NCBI GenBank assembly: GCA_009783635.1
Contig: WRDC01000066.1
Span: 1 to 8,036 of the forward strand
Length of the DNA: 8,036 nucleotides
From: Methanimicrococcus sp.
Lineage (GTDB): Archaea; Halobacteriota; Methanosarcinia; Methanosarcinales; Methanosarcinaceae
Direction of reading: 5' to 3'
The notes beneath the pieces were generated by a model that saw only the letters and a list, made by a program, of their open reading frames with translations, ran no database searches and was not told the origin of the DNA. Positions 1 to 6,257 of this stretch are shown here, in pieces. The translations under genes and the position numbers were made by a program. Numbering within the stretch: the stretch's first letter is position 1; each line of letters starts with the position of its first letter.

Positions 1-447
1 ACTGCCGGTGTTTATCCAAACGTTTTTGGTTGAACCAAATGACTGAACAATATCAGGAAGACCATCACCGTTTAAGTCAACAAATCGAACGCCTTGATCT
101 TTTCCACTATTATCAATAAAGGCTGCAGGAATCGACCAAGAAGAATTAGGAACAAAAGCGCTGCCTGTGTTTGTCCAAACATTTCTGGTTGTACCCATAG
201 ATTGGACAATATCAGGAAGACCATCACCATTGATGTCAATAAACTGAACGCCTTGCTTCTGGTTATTATTGATAATGGCTACAGGAATTGACCAAGAAGA
301 AGTAGAAACAAAACTATTTCCCGTGTTTATCCAAACGCTTCTGGTTGAACCGAATGATCGAACAATATCCGGAAGACCATCACCGTTTAAATCAACAAAT
401 CGGACACCTTGATCTTGACCGGAATTATTAATAACAGATACAGGAAG
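1..447 (-). repeat. Three in-frame FG-GAP/VCBS-like modules (159, 156 and at least 132 bp)
   Basis: Inside the secreted protein, modules start at LPVSVINN (residue 410), IPVAIINN (463) and IPAAFIDN (515); the third is cut by the window edge. Each carries a DxNGDGLPDIV loop (residues 428, 480 and 533) followed by a [FM]G[ST]T[RK]xVW[IT]NTG segment. The DNA is also strongly similar between copies, for example the accatcacc segments at 61, 220 and 376, which suggests recent duplication or gene conversion. Such modules usually form blades of a beta-propeller and bind calcium; here that is inferred from the motif. Confidence 0.85.
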
Positions 448-1674
448 AGTCAAAGACTGGACATACTCAAAATCATACTGACCATTAATGTAACCATAAT
501 TAAAAGTTGTTGCCGGTAAGCTTTCTGAATTTGTTCCGACCAAAGAGATGGATTTTAAAAAAACGTGATCGGATGTATACGGGAGTTGATATTGGTAAGC
601 AATCTGATATTGATAAACAAGTTGATCATCAGCTTTAATTGAAATAGAGGACAACAAACATTTTTCAGAAATCCGGTTGCCATCTCTGTATTCATTGAAA
701 ATTACAGGTTTATCGGTTCGATCAAATTCAATAACATTAAACCCGTCATTATAGGAAATATTTTTCAAATAAGATGTGCCGATTTCGCCGCTTACGGGAT
801 TTTTCACGTAATTGTAAACAATTAAATTTCCGTTCACATCTTTGATTTGATCCAATTTCCACTTTGTGACATAATCACGATCAGGAACCGAGTTCAAAAG
901 CTCTGAATCAGATGTGTAGCCGAAACGATACTCTGTGCCATCTTTTGTGGTAACGGTCCAATATTCTTCTTTTTGATTGGAGCCGCCTGCAACTTTTTGA
1001 ATTTTCGTGTAAGTTTCAATTTTTGTATGATAAAACCCGTCCGTTTCAGAATAAATTAAATCATGAGCTTGGCCGCCAAACATCAATTTGAATCGATCAT
1101 CAGAAATATCATTCGGCGTGTAATTGACATCTCTTAAAATGTAATATTCATTCAAAGACCAACCATCCCCAAGCCAGCCGTATGTACCGCCCGTGTTTTG
1201 ACTGTTATAAGCCAAATCAATTCTTGGCTGAAAACCCGCAATTCCTTTCGGCACGACAATCGGATAGGTATAAGCAGCCGCCCCTGAAAAAAGACTTGTT
1301 AAATAAGCGTCATTTGAAAAAGAGAAATCATCAAATTGTACAGAGGTTAAAGCAGAAAAACTAAGACTGGGGTCCTCTGTCGTAATTCCGCTACGCAGAG
1401 GCTCATCATCAAGAGAATCGAACTCTTCAAGATTTTCCTCTTTCAGCAGGACATCCGAATTTATTTCTTCTGAATCGGAGAAATCATAATTATCAAAATT
1501 TTCAGTCACCATATCCGTTTTTACATTTTGATTGCTGTCGGGTTGAGAAGAATCGGAGGTTGAAGAGCGGCCATAAGAAGAACCGGAAGGTTCCGCTTCA
1601 AAGGCGAATGAAAAAGAAGGGGTCAAAATCATTAAAACAATACAAATAGCAATTATTTTTTTGAAATTCATCAT
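1..1674 (-). CDS. Secreted SpvB / Tc-toxin / RHS-type protein with FG-GAP repeats (N-terminal part; runs off left edge)
   Basis: No stop occurs from the ATG at 1674 to position 1, so 558 residues of a longer protein are present. Residues 1-24 form a signal peptide (MMNFKK, hydrophobic IIAICIVLMILT, small-residue end near FSFA), so export is expected. Residues 25-125 are a Ser/Asp/Glu-rich, probably disordered linker. From about 128 to 400 the sequence matches the SpvB N-terminal domain of bacterial Tc-toxin and RHS-like proteins: FSGAAAYTYPIVVPKG, then FQPRIDLAYNSQN, GWLGDGWSL, and a WTVTTKDGTEYRFG strand. Residues 410-558 hold three FG-GAP/VCBS-like modules, each with a D-[LI]-N-G-D-G-L-P-D calcium-loop motif. 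A second in-frame ATG lies 3 bases downstream. The family usually continues into RHS/YD repeats and a variable C-terminus, here out of view. It could instead be a non-toxic surface protein; the domain call is firm, the role is inferred. Confidence 0.85.
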   Translation of the reverse strand, partial: MMNFKKIIAICIVLMILTPSFSFAFEAEPSGSSYGRSSTSDSSQPDSNQNVKTDMVTENFDNYDFSDSEEINSDVLLKEENLEEFDSLDDEPLRSGITTEDPSLSFSALTSVQFDDFSFSNDAYLTSLFSGAAAYTYPIVVPKGIAGFQPRIDLAYNSQNTGGTYGWLGDGWSLNEYYILRDVNYTPNDISDDRFKLMFGGQAHDLIYSETDGFYHTKIETYTKIQKVAGGSNQKEEYWTVTTKDGTEYRFGYTSDSELLNSVPDRDYVTKWKLDQIKDVNGNLIVYNYVKNPVSGEIGTSYLKNISYNDGFNVIEFDRTDKPVIFNEYRDGNRISEKCLLSSISIKADDQLVYQYQIAYQYQLPYTSDHVFLKSISLVGTNSESLPATTFNYGYINGQYDFEYVQSLTLPVSVINNSGQDQGVRFVDLNGDGLPDIVRSFGSTRSVWINTGNSFVSTSSWSIPVAIINNNQKQGVQFIDINGDGLPDIVQSMGTTRNVWTNTGSAFVPNSSWSIPAAFIDNSGKDQGVRFVDLNGDGLPDIVQSFGSTKNVWINTGS

Positions 1675-1797
1675 GTCACACTCGTTTAAATCATATAATT
1701 ATCCAAACTGCAGAATATTTTAAATAACAATTAACATGATTATTAATTATAATCCGGAAACATCTACAAAATATATTTTTAGATTATATATATCAAT
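1675..1797 (-). promoter_or_regulatory. AT-rich leader and probable promoter region of the SpvB-type gene
   Basis: This stretch is very AT-rich. Two TATA-like boxes read on the minus strand: TTATATGA at 1699-1692, about 20 bases before the ATG and compatible with a very short leader, and GATATATATAATC at 1794-1782, which would give a leader of about 85 bases. There is no strong ribosome binding site; only GAGTGTGAC sits directly before the ATG. Which box is used cannot be decided from sequence. Confidence 0.35.
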
Positions 1798-2028
1798 TTA
1801 TACAGATGCTGTAATTAAAGCATAATCAAAAACAGAACTTAGGGAGAGATAAGCGTTTTTAAATGATTCAAAAGCATAACTTTTTAAAATAAATGAAAAT
1901 AAGATAATTGAAATTAGAAACTGAGTGAAAGCAAGAAACTGAATGAAAGCAAAAGTACGACTTAAAAAAATAAAAAAGCTGACTGCATTAACAATAAGAA
2001 AACCAGGGAAAAAGATTAAAAAACTCAT
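1798..2028 (-). CDS. Hypothetical small membrane protein (doubtful)
   Basis: A 76-residue open frame beginning MSFLIFFPGF starts 15 bases after the stop of the Dsr-like gene and reads in the same direction. It is very rich in Phe, Leu and Ile and would form two membrane helices (about residues 3-24 and 27-48) with a less hydrophobic tail. A purine run GGGAAGGGGG abuts the ATG, too close to be a well-placed ribosome binding site. An internal 18-bp duplication gives the repeated FAFIQF / LAFTQF. I recognise no family. AT-rich DNA easily yields hydrophobic frames on the T-rich strand, so this may be non-coding; position behind the Dsr-like gene is the only contextual support. Confidence 0.3.
   Translation of the reverse strand: MSFLIFFPGFLIVNAVSFFIFLSRTFAFIQFLAFTQFLISIILFSFILKSYAFESFKNAYLSLSSVFDYALITASV
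1917..1952. repeat. 18-bp tandem duplication (two copies)
   Basis: GAAACTGAGTGAAAGCAA (1917-1934) is followed directly by GAAACTGAATGAAAGCAA (1935-1952), with one mismatch. It lies inside the doubtful small ORF and keeps its frame, as 18 is a multiple of three. Confidence 0.9.
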
Positions 2029-2043
2029 CCCCCTTCCCGTTTT

Positions 2044-2715
2044 TTAAATACCGGCTTCCTTTCTGAATTGCTCCAAACCGATTTCTTCAATCAGCCGTCC
2101 AAGTCTCTTTTTGGAATTTTTCTCTTTGACGTAACGAATGATTTTCTCGGTCAGGGCAAGCGCTTCCTCTTCGGAAAGCCCTTCCGCTATAAAATCGCCG
2201 ATTCTCGGCGTTGCGTTGGCGCTGCCGCCGACATAGCATTTAAAACCGTTGTTGTCGCCCACAAAACCGATGTCGCGGACGGCAGACTCGGCGCAGGAAA
2301 ACGAACAGCCGGAAACGCCGATTTTCATTTTGGCGGGCAGCTGAAGACCGTGGTACTTTTCGTCCAGCTTCAGGCCAAGACCCAAAGAATCCTGCTTGCC
2401 GCGCTTGCAGAAGGTTGTTCCCGGACAGATGCGGACACTGCGGACACAAATACCGATGGCAGACCCGGGTTTCATTTTCAGGTCGGCCCAAGCGCTGTCA
2501 ATGTCTTCTTCTTTCAATCCGACCAAAACAACGCGCTGAGAGGAGGAAAGTTTAATGGCGGCCAAATTATATTTTTCGGCAACGTCGGCCATATTTCTCA
2601 TCATTTCGGGCGTTAAAAGTCCGGCCGGCGTGTGCGGAGCGATTGCATAGGTTTCACCGTCGCGCTGAATGATGGCGCCTTTTTCCAAAATATCTGTCTT
2701 CTTATTTTCTGTCAT
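2044..2715 (-). CDS. Small siroheme/[4Fe-4S] nitrite/sulfite reductase-like protein (Dsr-LP type)
   Basis: This 223-residue protein has one ferredoxin-like half domain of the nitrite/sulfite reductase fold (about residues 12-80, with HTPAGLLTPEMM and an LSSSQRVVLVGL strand) followed by the siroheme/Fe4S domain (about 85-200). The cluster signature is complete: C97-x5-C103 in CPGTTFCKRG and C137-x3-C141 in SGCSFSCAES; C90 and C160 are extra. It lacks the second half and any ferredoxin insert of full assimilatory or dissimilatory reductases. Short Dsr-like proteins of this type are common in methanogens; their substrate is generally unassigned, so activity on sulfite or nitrite should not be assumed. 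The ATG at 2715 follows an AGAGGGT ribosome binding site. It is separated from the upstream methyltransferase gene by 265 bp containing a minisatellite, so it probably has its own promoter. Confidence 0.88.
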   Translation of the reverse strand: MTENKKTDILEKGAIIQRDGETYAIAPHTPAGLLTPEMMRNMADVAEKYNLAAIKLSSSQRVVLVGLKEEDIDSAWADLKMKPGSAIGICVRSVRICPGTTFCKRGKQDSLGLGLKLDEKYHGLQLPAKMKIGVSGCSFSCAESAVRDIGFVGDNNGFKCYVGGSANATPRIGDFIAEGLSEEEALALTEKIIRYVKEKNSKKRLGRLIEEIGLEQFRKEAGI

Positions 2716-2719
2716 TATG

Positions 2720-2726
2720 ACCCTCT
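2720..2726 (-). promoter_or_regulatory. Ribosome binding site of the Dsr-like gene
   Basis: AGAGGGT, read on the minus strand, ends 4 bases before the ATG at 2715 and fixes that start. Confidence 0.7.
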
Positions 2727-2734
2727 TATAATTG

Positions 2735-2870
2735 ATGAGAAATACAATTTATGAGAAATACAATTTATGAGAAATACAATTTATGAGAAATACAATTTGT
2801 GGGAAATACAATTTGTGGGAAATACAATTTATGAAAAATATGATTTATAAAAAATGCAATTTATGAGAAG
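2735..2870. repeat. 16-bp minisatellite, eight full copies plus a partial ninth
   Basis: Copies begin at 2735, 2751, 2767, 2783, 2799, 2815, 2831 and 2847; half of a ninth starts at 2863. The plus-strand consensus is RTGRGAAATACAATTT. Copies 1-4 are identical (ATG-AG form), 5-6 are identical to each other (GTG-GG form), and 7-8 are degenerate and richer in A. Each unit holds a hyphenated dyad, AAAT-ACA-ATTT. The period is not a multiple of three and stops occur in the frames, so it is not coding. It begins 19 bases upstream of the Dsr-like start codon, in that gene's promoter or leader. Confidence 0.95.
2843..2851 (-). promoter_or_regulatory. Possible TATA box inside the degenerate repeat copies
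   Basis: On the minus strand, TTTATAAAT preceded by a T run is the best TATA match upstream of the Dsr-like gene. It would place most of the repeat array in the 5' leader. The match comes from copies that have diverged from the consensus. This is a pattern match only. Confidence 0.25.
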
Positions 2871-2972
2871 CAGACGATAATAACTCTTGAAGTTCATTAG
2901 TTTTATGCTTCCCACCCATATTGTTCATTTGTAAAGAAAGGATTCACCGGTATCGGTCAAACCAAAATATGC

Positions 2973-2999
2973 CGAATTGTTCATTCATATATCAATTCG
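2973..2999 (-). terminator. Stem-loop across the stop codon of the methyltransferase gene
   Basis: CGAATTG (2973-2979) and CAATTCG (2993-2999) form a perfect 7-bp inverted repeat with a 13-base loop that contains the TGA stop at 2983-2981. No T-run follows directly on the minus strand, only ATATTTT a little further on, so it may act in 3'-end formation or be chance. From here to the minisatellite (2871-2972) I see no other feature. Confidence 0.3.
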
Positions 3000-4036
3000 C
3001 AAATCAAGGCTTCCTTTCGGCTGTTTTCCTTTTCTTTTAAGTATAAATGAATCTTTTTGGTCCCGAAGAGTCCCGCTTCCAATTGATTCCGAATGCCCCA
3101 ATAATTTTTCGGGTCAATGCTGCCGCGAAGCGTCACTTTGCCGGCATTGCTTTTCTTCAGGAATTCATTGATTTTTTCGTAATCATCTTCCGTTTCAAAC
3201 GGCATGATTCGAAGCAGAATATAATTGTTTTTGTTCATCGGGTTGACGGTCAGCAAATCCGCCGTCAAAAGCGTCCTCTTTTTGTCGATTTTGACAACGC
3301 GGACATGACTCGCGATTGCTTTAATCATGTCGTCGACCAACTCATTGAGAAGGTCCGCCGCGACAACGGCAGGGTCGGGCTCAAACATGAAAAGCATCGG
3401 CTTGTCCGCTTCAACCATCGGCGGCAATTCCACGGGCGCGTCCACCATTGCGTTGCCCCCGGGCAAAGAAACGGCAATCCGGTCATATCTTTTGATTTTG
3501 CCGAAATAAAGCGTCAAACGGTTTAACTGACCGTTTAAAGAGACGTATTCCTTTTCACAAGCAAAATCAATCCGCTCGGGAGGCATCTGCGGCGGCGCTT
3601 CAAAAGCGAAGTTTTGCGTAATTCCGGCATACGCGTCCATCACGGCGGGAATACCGGGACGCAGGCTGTCCGCTTGCCGCGTTTCTTCTTCCGGCGGCCG
3701 GTACGGGTCTGAGAAAACGATGTCCGCTTTCGGAATCTGCGCAATCACCGCGGGGTCAAGCGCATCGCCGCAAATAAAAGTCACGTTGGAAAGTCCGTGT
3801 TTTGCGCAGTTCTGCTTTGCGTATTCCAGCTTCTGAGGATCAATTTCAACGGCATAGACGTGTTTACAGCGCTGCGCGAAGTAAATGGTTTGACCGCCGA
3901 TACCGCAGCTGATGTCGGCAATGGTACCGCAGGCCAAGCGCGCCGCCCGGTATTTGGCCACCGGCTCGGGCGTTGCGAAGCGGAGTCCGTCTTTATCGGA
4001 TGACATTTTTTTCTCAAACACTTTTTTCTGTGACAT
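2981..4036 (-). CDS. Class I SAM-dependent methyltransferase with THUMP-like C-terminal domain
   Basis: 351 residues. After a lead rich in Lys and Ser, the Rossmann-fold methyltransferase core (about 15-180) shows motif I DISCGIGG (41-48), the acidic end of strand 2 in YAVEIDP (61-67), GDAL (90-93), and a motif IV variant SDPYRPP (109-115) in the place where bacterial relatives have DPARR. EKEYVSLNGQ (161-170) followed by LTLYFG corresponds to the 'EWVS-dG' region of the same family. The C-terminus (about 275-350), with KVTLRGSIDPKNYWGIRNQL, matches the THUMP-like domain of these proteins, which suggests an RNA substrate. The exact target is unknown. GGAG at 4048-4045, 8 bases before the ATG at 4036, supports the start. 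It follows RaSEA by 43 bp on the same strand, so co-transcription is likely and a tRNA link plausible. Confidence 0.82.
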   Translation of the reverse strand: MSQKKVFEKKMSSDKDGLRFATPEPVAKYRAARLACGTIADISCGIGGQTIYFAQRCKHVYAVEIDPQKLEYAKQNCAKHGLSNVTFICGDALDPAVIAQIPKADIVFSDPYRPPEEETRQADSLRPGIPAVMDAYAGITQNFAFEAPPQMPPERIDFACEKEYVSLNGQLNRLTLYFGKIKRYDRIAVSLPGGNAMVDAPVELPPMVEADKPMLFMFEPDPAVVAADLLNELVDDMIKAIASHVRVVKIDKKRTLLTADLLTVNPMNKNNYILLRIMPFETEDDYEKINEFLKKSNAGKVTLRGSIDPKNYWGIRNQLEAGLFGTKKIHLYLKEKENSRKEALICELIYE

Positions 4037-4044
4037 ATCTTCTT

Positions 4045-4048
4045 CTCC
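4045..4048 (-). promoter_or_regulatory. Ribosome binding site of the methyltransferase
   Basis: GGAG read on the minus strand, 8 bases before ATG 4036; it favours this start over the in-frame ATG at codon 11. Confidence 0.55.
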
Positions 4049-4060
4049 GTTACCGCTTCT

Positions 4061-4090
4061 TAATCTAAATCAATCTAAATTAATCTAAAA
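4061..4090. repeat. 10-bp tandem repeat, three copies
   Basis: taatctaaat, caatctaaat and taatctaaaa lie head to tail and span the RaSEA stop codon (4082-4080) and the following spacer. The last coding residues (Leu-Asp) and the stop are made from the repeat, so the C-terminal end of RaSEA may have been shaped by this duplication. Confidence 0.9.
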
Positions 4091-5120
4091 TCGGCGCGCC
4101 GAATGTGACATCGTCCAAAAGCAATTCTTTCTCCCACAATAATTGACAATCGCACCGGACCTTGTCCAGCGTTTTGGCATCCTGCGTGATTGAAAATTCG
4201 CGGATCATGTCGGCGACATCCCGGCTGCAGATTTTGCAATTGCGCGGGCCGCGTTTGGCGCCCGCGCCGACCGGATCGGACATCAAAAACAAATCGGGGT
4301 GTTTTGTTTTGGCTTCTCTTAAAATTTTGACAATGCTCCAAAGCCATGGCGGCCGGTATTCTTTGTTTTCCCAAAGTTTCTCAACGTAAGTGCCGGCTTG
4401 GACATTGCAGAGATTGACGGATACGGTCTCTGCGTACGGCACAACCTCGTCAATACTTTTTAAAATGTCTTCCGTTGCTTCCCGCTCCGTTAAAAACGGC
4501 GGCTTGAGCATTAAATAAGCTTTTGTAAAAATGCCGTTCTGTTGAGCGATTTCCGCCGCCTCTTTGAATTTTTGGAAGGCGAATCCTTTGTTGATAGATT
4601 CGCGGCGGATTCGGTCAGACGTTGTTTCAAGACCGTAAGCGAATTCAAGAGGTTTGCCGTTCATGACGGACAAACAATCGGCAGCCGCCTCCCGCGTTAC
4701 AAATTCGGGACGCGTTTCGGCCAAAACGGCAACGATTCTCTCATCATCCGCCAATTTTTTTAAAATCTGTTTCCGAAGGGCGGGCGAGATTTCCGAAACG
4801 TGTAAAAAGCTGCCGGACGTAAAGATTTTCACCAAAAATCGGTCCAATTTAGAGGCGCGCTCCAGCGCCTTCTCCAGCTGAGCGAGTATGTCGGCATCGG
4901 ACGGTTCACCCGTCGAGCTGTCATAAACATAGCCGCACATCGTACAGCCGCCCTGTTTTCCCCAGTAGCAGCCGGACGTTTGGAAAATGATGGTCAAAAC
5001 GTCAACAACGTCGCCGCGCAGATTGTCCCGGCCGAGCCAAAATGCCGCCGGCTCATCATAAGGTTTGGATTTGATCCGCTGCCGTTCGCGGATTTCAAGA
5101 ACGGATTGATTGAGAGACAT
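4080..5120 (-). CDS. Archaeosine biosynthesis radical SAM protein RaSEA
   Basis: From ATG 5120 the protein has 346 residues. The radical SAM cluster motif is C51-x7-C59-x2-C62 in GCYWGKQGGCTMCGY, matching the RaSEA pattern rather than the usual C-x3-C-x2-C. FTSGSFLHVSEI, LAETRPEFV and YGLETTSDRIRRESINKGF follow as expected for the Elp3-like radical SAM barrel. A C-terminal cysteine group (CKIC near 295-298 and CDC near 323-325) is also typical. In the established pathway RaSEA acts with ArcS, which attaches lysine to preQ0 at tRNA position 15, and cleaves the adduct to archaeosine; ArcS is not in the window. Start choice: a TTG at 5156 would add 12 residues, but ATG 5120 has AGGA 8 bases upstream and gives the family-like beginning MSLNQSVLEIRERQR. 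It is probably the first gene of a two-gene unit with the methyltransferase. Confidence 0.9.
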   Translation of the reverse strand: MSLNQSVLEIRERQRIKSKPYDEPAAFWLGRDNLRGDVVDVLTIIFQTSGCYWGKQGGCTMCGYVYDSSTGEPSDADILAQLEKALERASKLDRFLVKIFTSGSFLHVSEISPALRKQILKKLADDERIVAVLAETRPEFVTREAAADCLSVMNGKPLEFAYGLETTSDRIRRESINKGFAFQKFKEAAEIAQQNGIFTKAYLMLKPPFLTEREATEDILKSIDEVVPYAETVSVNLCNVQAGTYVEKLWENKEYRPPWLWSIVKILREAKTKHPDLFLMSDPVGAGAKRGPRNCKICSRDVADMIREFSITQDAKTLDKVRCDCQLLWEKELLLDDVTFGAPILD

Positions 5121-5128
5121 AATGTTGT

Positions 5129-5132
5129 TCCT
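5129..5132 (-). promoter_or_regulatory. Ribosome binding site selecting ATG 5120 for RaSEA
   Basis: AGGA read on the minus strand, 8 bases before the ATG. It lies inside the extension that a TTG start at 5156 would translate, and so argues for the shorter protein. TGTATAAATC at 5150-5141 and TTTTATT near 5175-5169 are possible TATA boxes. Confidence 0.55.
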
Positions 5133-5173
5133 GACGTTTTGATTTATACACCCCAAAAGAAGAACCTGAATAA

Positions 5174-5185
5174 AACGATATCGTT
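5174..5185. promoter_or_regulatory. 12-bp perfect palindrome upstream of RaSEA
   Basis: AACGATATCGTT is self-complementary over 12 bp and lies 54 bases before the RaSEA ATG, next to the candidate TATA boxes. It could be an operator for a dimeric regulator. No second copy was noticed in the window, so this is tentative. Confidence 0.25.
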
Positions 5186-5187
5186 AA

Positions 5188-5211
5188 ATTAAACAAGCAA
5201 TTAAACAAGCA
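5188..5211. repeat. 12-bp tandem duplication (two identical copies)
   Basis: ATTAAACAAGCA at 5188-5199 is repeated exactly at 5200-5211 in the gap between guaAB and RaSEA, next to the palindrome. Confidence 0.9.
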
Positions 5212-5227
5212 GCAGGTAAATGCTGTC

Positions 5228-5239
5228 AAAAATAAAAAA
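5228..5239 (-). terminator. T-rich transcription end after guaAB
   Basis: On the minus strand TTTTTTATTTTT occurs 57 bases after the guaAB stop. Archaeal RNA polymerase terminates at such U-rich tracts without needing a strong hairpin; only a 4-bp GAAG/CTTC pairing lies nearby. Confidence 0.5.
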
Positions 5240-5296
5240 GAAGTTTTCCGATTATTCTTCCGGGTCATAAATCTAAGCGTCGATTTTATTTCTCAA

Positions 5297-6211
5297 TTAT
5301 TCAAACTCAATCGTTCCCGGCGGCTTGGGCGTGATATCGTAAACAACGCGGGCGGCGTCGGGGATTTCTGTTGTTATTCTTTCCTGAATTTTCTTCAAAA
5401 GAGGATACGGAACTTCCAAAGGCTCGGCGGTGATCGCGTTGTCGGAGTTCACGATTCTGACGGCGATGATCCATCCGTACACGCGTTGGCCGTCTTTTTG
5501 TCCGGTACCTTTGCCGATGGCGGCGGCGAGCGCCTGCCAAGGCTTTAACGTTTCCATGACTTCTTCTTCAACGATTGCGTTCGCCGCGCGGACGGCGGCC
5601 ACTTTTTCGCGCGTCGCCTCACCGCAGGCGCGGACAGACAATCCGGGGCCGGGGAACGGCATTCTTTCGGATTGGGCGACCGGAAGATTTAAGGCGCGGC
5701 CGACTTCGCGGACATCGTCTTTGTATAAGTAGTAAAGAGGTTCGATAACGCCTTTGAACTCCATTTTTTCAGGCATGCCGCCGACATTGTGGTGGGCTTT
5801 GATCCCCTTTTCAGATTCCAAAACGTCGGGATAAATCGTTCCCTGAATCAGGTAATCGGCATTGATTTTTTTCGCTTCTTCTTCGAAGACGCGGATGAAT
5901 GTTTCACCGATGGCTTTTCTTTTGAGCTCGGGGTCTGTGATTCCCTTAACGGCTTCAAAGAAACGGTCGCCGGCATCGATCATTTGGAGATTCATATGGG
6001 AAAACGCGGCTTTCACCTGTTCCGGCTCTCCTTTTCTCATAAAACCGGTGTCAATAAAAAGAGGGTACAGCCTGTCACCGATGGCGCGGTAAGCCAGTTC
6101 GGCGCAAACTGAACTGTCAACGCCTCCAGAAAGAGCGATTAAAGCGGTCCCATTCACTTGATTCTTAATTTTTTCAATTTCGATTGCGATAAATTCTTGA
6201 ACATTTTCCAT
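5297..6211 (-). CDS. guaAB: GMP synthase (glutamine-hydrolysing) subunit B, PP-loop ATPase
   Basis: 304 residues from ATG 6211. The enzyme adenylates XMP and aminates it to GMP, the last step of guanine nucleotide synthesis, using ammonia from a separate glutaminase subunit. Visible motifs are the PP-loop SGGVDSS (28-34), the XMP-site segment IKAHHNVGG (137-145), PFPGPGL (185-191), and the C-terminal dimerisation domain ending KPPGTIEFE (296-304), where most family members end in IEWE. There is no N-terminal amidotransferase domain, so this is the archaeal two-subunit form; the partner gene is not in the window. A TTG at 6238 would add nine residues, but AGGAG at 6224-6220, 8 bases before ATG 6211, decides the start. 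It is probably monocistronic, with a TATA-like box upstream and a T-rich tract after it. Confidence 0.96.
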   Translation of the reverse strand: MENVQEFIAIEIEKIKNQVNGTALIALSGGVDSSVCAELAYRAIGDRLYPLFIDTGFMRKGEPEQVKAAFSHMNLQMIDAGDRFFEAVKGITDPELKRKAIGETFIRVFEEEAKKINADYLIQGTIYPDVLESEKGIKAHHNVGGMPEKMEFKGVIEPLYYLYKDDVREVGRALNLPVAQSERMPFPGPGLSVRACGEATREKVAAVRAANAIVEEEVMETLKPWQALAAAIGKGTGQKDGQRVYGWIIAVRIVNSDNAITAEPLEVPYPLLKKIQERITTEIPDAARVVYDITPKPPGTIEFE

Positions 6212-6219
6212 ATGAAAAG

Positions 6220-6224
6220 CTCCT
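6220..6224 (-). promoter_or_regulatory. Ribosome binding site of guaAB
   Basis: AGGAG read on the minus strand with an 8-base spacer to ATG 6211. It sets the start and excludes the upstream TTG. Confidence 0.75.
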
Positions 6225-6257
6225 GTCAAATGCGGCAATGTTTCCGGTAGTTACTCG

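Noticed and set aside
94..1364. Short plus-strand frames at 94-291 and 1182-1364
   Set aside because: They are antisense to the SpvB-type gene, which is continuous over 558 codons with consistent domain content.
1675..2043. Non-coding RNA gene in the AT-rich gap
   Set aside because: No stable GC-rich stem, tRNA-like fold or known RNA motif is visible; only simple AT-rich sequence and the doubtful ORF.
2068..2616. Long plus-strand open frame (182 codons)
   Set aside because: It is antisense to the Dsr-like gene, whose protein carries the full siroheme/Fe4S signature; the plus-strand translation shows no recognisable domain.
2735..2870. CRISPR array
   Set aside because: The 16-bp units are directly adjacent with no spacers, and no cas genes are present.
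3047..3526. Plus-strand frame (159 codons)
   Set aside because: Antisense shadow of the methyltransferase C-terminal region; no family resemblance.
5121..5156. TTG start for RaSEA, adding 12 residues
   Set aside because: ATG 5120 has an AGGA site 8 bases upstream and the family-like first residues.
6212..6238. TTG start for guaAB, adding nine residues
   Set aside because: The AGGAG site lies within the added segment and is ideally spaced for ATG 6211.
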